64,000 nucleotides of DNA from Sarcomyxa edulis (lineage: Eukaryota > Basidiomycota > Agaricomycetes > Agaricales > Mycenaceae). The stretch spans positions 1,178,001 through 1,242,000 of the forward strand of contig QUOL01000001.1 of the NCBI GenBank assembly GCA_009761415.1, read 5' to 3'. Below, piece by piece: positions 58,142-64,000 of the stretch (positions are counted from its first letter, which is position 1; each line of letters begins with the position of its first letter). The notes beneath the pieces are model-generated. The model was not told where the DNA came from. It did no database searches and was given only the letters and a program-made list of their open reading frames with translations. The position numbers and the translations under genes are program-made.

Positions 58142-60525
58142 TCAGTTCGAATATTTGCTGCGAGCCCGGATACCCTCCCCGTGATACCAAATCCATACTG
58201 GGAAAGGTATACCAATCACGATAGCCAAACCAGCTAATAAGGAATTTCCACCGCCTAGACCTAGAGCAAGGAACATCTGGTTACCAAACAAACTATATCG
58301 AAAGTAAACGCGGTCAGGTTCGTGCCACTATTGAGGATGATGGAATGAAACGGACGGAAAAGCAAATCCAAACATGAATCTGAGCACCTGTACATCGCGA
58401 ATATAAGATTCGAACCAAAGAGCAGGATACGAGGTCTTACGGATGCGGCTGCGAGGGCACTGGCAGCATAATTGAATGTATCGACAAGATACAACGTGAT
58501 AGGAAGGCTGAAAGAGTAAAGAACGGCGTGAGAGCGATAACAATCGAGCAGAAGATCTAGCTCACAAGGTCGTCATCATGCCAAAACCGAATATGCCTGT
58601 CCCTATGATGGGCATTATCCAATGGAGTTGCGCTTCCGCAGACCATCCATACCAGCTTTGTGTATCGTGAGCACGTAAAGATACGAGGCGATATTGTACA
58701 CAAACGTACAATAGTCCAATAGGCACGAATAAAGATCCAAAGAAAAGCGAAGGCATTCTCATTTCAGGCTTGCCTATACCGCCATTTTTGGCAGAAAGCT
58801 AACGTCGGGTCTAGTGTGAGTAAGCTACGAGTAGATAGAAGGCAGCAACTTACATAGGCGTAGACTTTGTCGCCTATCTTCCCTGAGATGGCAGTTGCCG
58901 AGAGGAATCCGATCCCTAGTCCAATATATGCTAAACCTCCAACGCCTGTAGAAAATCCATATGTCCCGCTAAATAGCGCTAGGAGGGAAAAAGTTAGACT
59001 TCGAATACAGAGACATAGATGAGCCACTTACAAGGGAAGGTAGTGAACATGAGATAGTAAATCCCTAATAAGTCCAGGCGGTTTAGGACCAAAATCACAT
59101 TTCAAGGAGCCCAGAACGTGGACTAACCATACATGCTGGGGGACGGTCAACGAAGATCATGGAAGACAATTCGATGGGACCCACAGTGCCAGATAAAGAC
59201 TCAGAACGAAACAGATGAAGCTTCTCGTGAGCAACACCATAGGTCGGCTAAGGTTGAGCCACAACACGCCCAATTTATCACCGTGAGCTTCTGTGAGAGC
59301 AGGGTGCATCCGAGCCGCTTTTTCTGGGTCGCTAGATTTTTTGGCTAGTCGGAGTCGGATAACAGGCGCATACGTTTCTTTCAGGAAGGACACTCCGATA
59401 ACTCCTACAAGTGTAGAAGCACACGCGATCACAATGAAGACGTATTTCACGCCGATCGTGCTGGCTATGAATCCTCCTGCGATAGGGCCGACGACGGGAC
59501 CTGTGCGGAGGGAAGAATCAGTCTAAGTTTAACATTACAGTAAGGCTACCCACCGATTAAAGGTCCCAGGCTGTACAGTGCCATGGCGGAGCCACGGTCC
59601 TTGTCCGAAAAGAGATCACTGAACATTGGAAAACAAATCAGTGGCAACACCAGTGGCGGGTAAAAGGAATAATTTTACCCTATGGAGCCACCTCCACAAG
59701 CTATAGGAGCACTGCCCGAGAGACCGGCTGTAGATTGGTCAATTACTTAGCGTGTGCTAAGAGGCTTCAGAGGTATCAGCTCCCCGACGTACCAAGAAAA
59801 CGCATCCCAATCAACACGCTTGTAGTTGGAGCGAAAGCACATCCGAGGCTGAAGCCTATCGAAAAGATGTTTGCTATATGAAGAACCTACATGAGATCAC
59901 GATAGAACGCGAAATATCAGGCTTGTTCTTAAAAATTGATGGTGTCGACGTACCCATGTGCGGCCGTAGATTTCAGATACAGGGGCGAGAATGAGGGGTC
60001 CAATAGCGAAGGAGAGGAGAAATATAGTCAGTGTTAGAGCTCGTATCGTGGGGTTCGTGATGCCGTATTTGAGAGAGATTTCATCGAGACCGGGAGCCAT
60101 CATAGAACTAATGTAAGGTATGCAACTGTGAGTGCCGGCGAAACAGAGTACATGGAAAAGATCAGCAAACCTAGCAAGCGGGGAAATGAAGGTGTATAAG
60201 GAGACCTGGATCACATATGTTAGCAAGGAGGAGCTGAGAGGACCACCACCGCGCCACGGCTGTACAGTAGCCCAGAACGTACAACCCCAGCTGCCGTCCA
60301 TTTTCGGCCAGTCGACCAATTACGAGGGTTTCTAGGATCGTCAGCCCAGTCGTCTTCGACACGTTCGATGGCCTCTTCTTTTTTGTCCTCGGGGAGGGCG
60401 GATTCGTATTTGCCAGGCGAGATCACGCGTGTGATGTCTACGCCTTCAGCATATTCGAGTGGGGCATGAGTGGCAGACGACGCGAGGGACGGAGACCGCT
60501 CTTTTGATTCGTTCAAGGAAGTCAT
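58142..60525 (-). CDS. Major facilitator superfamily transporter, DHA1 drug/polyamine type
   Basis: Likely a 12-helix proton antiporter of the plasma membrane. An acidic N-terminal tail carries the typical DDWADDPRNPRNWS segment that precedes helix 1. Helices include APGLDEISLKYGI and LTLTIFLLSFAIGPLILAPVSEIYGRTWV (motif A region, with the GR). IGMRFLAGLSGSAPIACGGGSIGDLF follows, then MALYSLGPLIGPVVGPIAGGFI, which is the motif C of DHA1 exporters, and a charged central loop with RLRLAKKSSDPEKAAR. The second half includes GTYGFSTGVGGLAYIGLGIGF, FFGSLFVPIGLLWYGWSA and VDTFNYAASALAAASV, ending SKYSN. About nine short introns. Fungal relatives export drugs, polyamines or toxins; the substrate is unknown. 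Start at 60525 is the first ATG. Confidence 0.9.
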
Positions 60526-61171
60526 GAAATTAGGGAGTCTAAGATATTAGGTAGAGGAGGGAGGGGAGGAAGAGGGTACCAAAAACGAACAGGGTTGTCG
60601 GGAAAAATATGATATACGGTCAATACGGTCATCTAGCCTTGAAAATTCACCTATGAGACACCCGAAAGCGTTTCATCAGGACATATCACATACTCAAGTG
60701 GGGAGTCATCGGACTCACCTTGTAGGTAGGGTCGAGAGTGCTTCAGCCTTTGGATTTCGTGGAAACACGCCTTCGGAGCATGCGTTTGTAACATTTGTTG
60801 GAATCGGCCGACCTTATTAGGTTCCGCTGATGAAATAATGAATCAGGATTCCTGTTTGCGGACCGTTTTGAATAGCGGAGTAGCGTGGGAGATAAACGGT
60901 GGAAATGTAGTAAGGTGTAGTAGCGATGAAGACGGACACCAGCAAAACTCAAGAATCCAGACAGTGGACCGAATAACTTGACTGTTATATTTCGACAGGG
61001 AGCACGGAGCACGGCGCACGAGACTTGTCCCAGACAAGGAAGACAAAAGTTGGCACGCTAATCTCAAGGCATCAAAGCGCGAGCGAAAGTGACAACGAGG
61101 TATATTCGTACTGCGAGTGAAGTGAGTGACAGTCTCTCGACAGCAGACAGATGTGACAAGTGATTTTCACC
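60526..61171. other. Intergenic region
   Basis: This is 646 bp between two minus-strand genes; it includes the transporter promoter. A direct GAGCACG repeat occurs at 60999-61012. Short open frames show no family. No gene is recognised. Confidence 0.45.
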
Positions 61172-62374
61172 CTATCGTTTCCTCTCTAGCTTCCACTTAT
61201 AGACTCTGGGTTTATAGGCCTTTTCATCGACTTTTTGAACTAGGCTCCTCCTGCCTTTCCTAGAATCTATCTCGTCCTCGTCCTCGCTTTCTGCATCGTC
61301 TCCTTCGACCTGCTCCGCTCCTTGGATCTTTTGCCGGGCTCCTTTCCCCATCATGAGCCTCTGCATCTCGAATTCTCGTTCTGTATATCGCAGCTGCTTG
61401 TCCCGCGCAAGCCGTGCAGACAACTCTTTCAATAGTCGTCTTCGACTGATCGTCGATAGTTCTCGCCTCTCCTCAGCCGCGATCTCGTTCTCAGCTTCGT
61501 CCATAGAAACTGAGGATGTTATCGTTTTCTGCCGTTTCGATTTTTTCTGAGTCTCGGGGGCTTTCCATCCGAGATCCACCTCCTCCTCCTGACCTACTGT
61601 TTCAACATTGTCTCTATCCGAGTTCGTCCTTTTATGATTCTTCACGTATTGCCGTGCTATAATAGCATTAGGGCATGCATTGAGATAGAAGAGTAAAGAG
61701 TGTACCTTGGTCGTTACTATCCACGAATACTATGTGTTTGGGTTTTCTTCGTCCTTTCCCTTTCCCGTTCGTTGAGATGACACCCGCGTCTCTGAGAATT
61801 TGTAATTCTTCGTCTTCAAGCTCTTCCGTTTGATCATCGTCTGAGGTGTGATCCAACGAGCCTGGTTTGATTAAGTCTGCGAGCGCCATGAGCTGGTTTT
61901 TTATCTTGTCAATTTTCTGTGGAGTCGAAAATCTATCAATTGGGTCGATAGAGCACAGAACGAGCACAGAACGGACCTTCAGCCCGGCTGCTCTCATGGT
62001 ACGGATGTAGTTTTCATCTTGGGTCTTAAGGACTTTGACGATATCGACAGGAAGAGCTACATTCCCTCGGTCCTTCAGATGTACACCGCCCTAAAAGCCA
62101 ACATCAATTATGAACTCACGAGTCTGTATCGAAATTGATGATGATGTCTCACCTGCGTCTTCTCCTTGGTCATGGAGAAGTAGAACTCATCCTTATTACG
62201 GTCTGCAGCCTTTTGCTTCAACCTGGTCAATCTATCCTGCTTCGAGTGGTAATCCCGAGCACGTTTAACGTAGTCGGCATGTTTCTCAAGGATACCAAGT
62301 TTCGAGCGATGGGCAAGCTGAGAGCGCTCCTTGTGATTACGCCTGTGAATGGAGTTGCGAAGAGATGAGCCCAT
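61172..62374 (-). CDS. UTP11: U3 snoRNP-associated protein UTP11
   Basis: SSU processome component needed for 18S rRNA maturation in the nucleolus. The N-terminus is [19 protein letters not shown], then [49 protein letters not shown] and [20 protein letters not shown], all conserved family blocks. Further on are [27 protein letters not shown] and [40 protein letters not shown], ending [14 protein letters not shown]. About three introns (near 61655-61705, 61918-61977 and 62094-62152). The longer open frame upstream begins with GTG, so the ATG at about 62374 is used (one-base uncertainty in my reading). Shares a short divergent promoter with the zinc-finger gene. RRP5 in the same window acts in the same pathway. 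Confidence 0.92.
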
Positions 62375-62506
62375 GATAGTAGTTTGAGTAAAGTCGAGAA
62401 GAGCAGAAAGTAGTGTGACGTGACGTAAACATGTCACGTTATATTTTTTGAGGGGATCCTGATGAACCTCCTGAGTTTGCCCCCCAAACTCCCAAGTTTA
62501 TCTCCA

Positions 62507-62512
62507 TATATA
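62507..62512 (+). promoter_or_regulatory. TATA-like box upstream of the zinc-finger gene
   Basis: TATATA lies 24 bp before the ATG at 62536, in the 160-bp spacer shared with UTP11. The distance to the ATG is very short for a TATA box, so transcription may start close to the start codon or another signal is used. Confidence 0.3.
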
Positions 62513-62535
62513 CAACCGCTCGACACTCATTCACG

Positions 62536-63850
62536 ATGAGCTTTCAGCATTTCAGGCTCGGGGAACTCGCCATGGGCCAACCTTTACCCCCTCATCTAAT
62601 GCAGCACACCGGAACAACGAACAATATCACTGGAACCACGGCAAACCATCCAGAATCAGCTTCTCAATTTACTACCCAACTCGTACAAAATACGTCCAAT
62701 TCTTTTTCCAACAATCATGCCAGGGGTCACACATCGGTCTCACCCTCTTCTTCATCCAAACAACCCTACGGATCTGGCGACACCGACGATGGATATACTC
62801 TCATTTTTTCAAACATTGATGCCTTCCACGAATGGCGCAATCATGAAGAAGAAACACAAATGGTAGAATTCGTGAAAGGCGACACTCATGGTAGCAAAGC
62901 TGTTCCGCCCCGCTTCAAAGATCACACCAAACTCGTTTGTGCGAGGCATTCACGCAGTGGTAGAAAAAAATACGTGAAGAAGCATCCGGAGAGGGTGCGC
63001 AAAGTTCCTAGCAGGAAGGTCGGTGATGCTTTCTTCTTTAGAACCGGGATCGAGCACTAAATTCGGTGGACAATAGTTGGAAGGAGTTGGATGTTCAGCC
63101 TCTATCAGTTACAAAACTTACTTCGATACCGAAGAGGTCCGCGCCTGTTGTAAGTCAATCTCATAACACGGTCTATTCTACTGTTCGTTGTTGACGAGAT
63201 GGAAACACGTAGACGTTTCACAGCATTCTCACGAGATCGGGTTGGCCAATCTTCCTTTCACTCGCCGAGGGCGTAAAGCTGCTGTTCAACAAGAAAAAGA
63301 AAGATCCCGAAAAATACAGAAGCTCCCGGATGGCACTGAGATTGCTGTACCAGCTTCCATGGGACCGACCTCCAATGCAATAGCCGGTCCCTCCGGAATG
63401 CAGTCAAGCAGTCAATTCTCGACGGCTGTATCCATGCTTGCTCCCCTTCCTGCTCCGTCCATGTTCTCGCAACCATCTGCACCACACCCTTATGGTGCTC
63501 AACCATCATACCCGTACCCTCCGCCCCCCAACGGAGGACAATTTTCGCATGACCGATGGGAGAACATGTCGACACTTTTTTCAGCCGTCCGTGAGCATGC
63601 AAGAGGCTTTGAATATCCGACCGCCAGTGTCGCCGCGTTGGAAACAGTGTTGATTCGACTGTATCTGGAGAGTCCGGTGGGAATGGGGCCGCAGCCTTCG
63701 CTGGGAAATGTGATGCAAAATGGAATGGTCGTACAAACTACCCCTCAGTCTCAGTCTCAAACTCAAGGGCATAACAGCAATGGTCCTGCGAATGGTGGCG
63801 CATCTCACGGTAACGGCGTAGATGGGTCTGGTGATGATGAGAGCTCGTAA
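62536..63850 (+). CDS. WRKY-GCM-type zinc-finger protein, probable transcription factor
   Basis: Three exons (62536-63018, 63077-63149, 63213-63850) give 397 residues. The N-terminus is Ser/Thr/Gln/Asn-rich and disordered. The middle has TLIFSNIDAFHEWRNHEEETQMVEFVKG and KLVCARHSRSGRKKYVKKHPERVRKVPSRK. After the first intron come GVGCSASISYKTYFDTEEVRACY and VSQHSHEIGLANLPFTRRGRK. The arrangement Cys...Cys...His-x-His (VC, GC, HSH) with a basic Lys/Arg stretch between matches the WRKY-GCM1 superfamily of FAR1/MULE/FLYWCH-like DNA-binding folds. The two small introns that split this domain leave it in frame. The C-terminus is Pro/Gln-rich with a predicted helix near EYPTASVAALETVLIRLYLE. Target genes cannot be told. 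Confidence 0.7.
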
Positions 63851-64000
63851 AAAGTATTTTTGTGGTAGATTTTCTTTTTCGACTGGTTTTGTTGGGTGGA
63901 TCCTGGCCTGGTGAGCTCTCTACTTTTCCAGGGCTCGCTATAGGTACTGATATACCCCAGTTGTAGCTGTATCTTCGTGTTACTCGGACATACCATTTTT

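Overview
The window is nuclear DNA of a filamentous basidiomycete, most likely an Agaricomycete (mushroom-forming fungus). Genes lie 0.1-1.5 kb apart on both strands. Almost all are interrupted by short introns of about 50-70 nt with GT-AG ends. The gene set includes a kelch/coiled-coil cell-end protein, SLD2, a small Cys-rich metallothionein and an F-box-like protein of the basidiomycete type. I recognise no rRNA, tRNA, transposon or CRISPR. The species cannot be named from the sequence alone.

Layout. 0.3-8.1 kb: NAD-dependent glycerol-3-phosphate dehydrogenase (+), an ankyrin/CCCH zinc-finger protein (+) and the bifunctional purine enzyme GARS-AIRS (-). 8.1-9.6 kb is the largest gene-free stretch. 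9.6-16.3 kb: two convergent, largely disordered proteins of unknown function. 16.9-18.8 kb: a membrane nitrilase resembling bacterial apolipoprotein N-acyltransferase (-). 19.4-26.5 kb: two paralogous peroxisomal acyl-CoA ligases (+), which flank a 54-residue metallothionein (+) and a BCL7-like protein (-). 26.7-27.8 kb: Mediator subunit MED7 (-). 28.0-35.8 kb: two kelch-repeat paralogs in head-to-head orientation with a tiny C2H2 protein between them; the plus-strand copy has a long coiled-coil tail and the minus-strand copy lacks it. 36.0-42.4 kb: RRP5 (-) and splicing factor SF3A2 (+), sharing a divergent promoter. 42.8-44.0 kb: a secreted pepsin-like protein missing the first catalytic Asp. 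44.8-50.5 kb: a Gln-rich unknown (-) and SLD2 (+). 51.0-57.9 kb: an F-box-like protein carrying an unusual 11-residue repeat array (+), proteasome lid subunit RPN5 (+), mitoribosomal protein mS23/Rsm25 (-) and an unknown (+). 58.1-63.9 kb: an MFS exporter (-), UTP11 (-) and a WRKY-GCM-type zinc-finger protein (+).

Most genes are housekeeping: purine and glycerol metabolism, ribosome assembly (RRP5 and UTP11 both act in the SSU processome), splicing, replication, Mediator and proteasome. They do not form one pathway, and I see no biosynthetic cluster or defence island. The unusual material is the ten-unit 11-residue repeat followed by a hydrophobic segment (52945-53430), the protease without its N-lobe active site, the eukaryotic Lnt-like enzyme with an intact Glu-Lys-Cys triad, the duplicated ligases around a metallothionein, the inverted kelch pair, and several small splicing oddities (an 8-nt microexon, a GC-AG intron, an intron directly after ATG).
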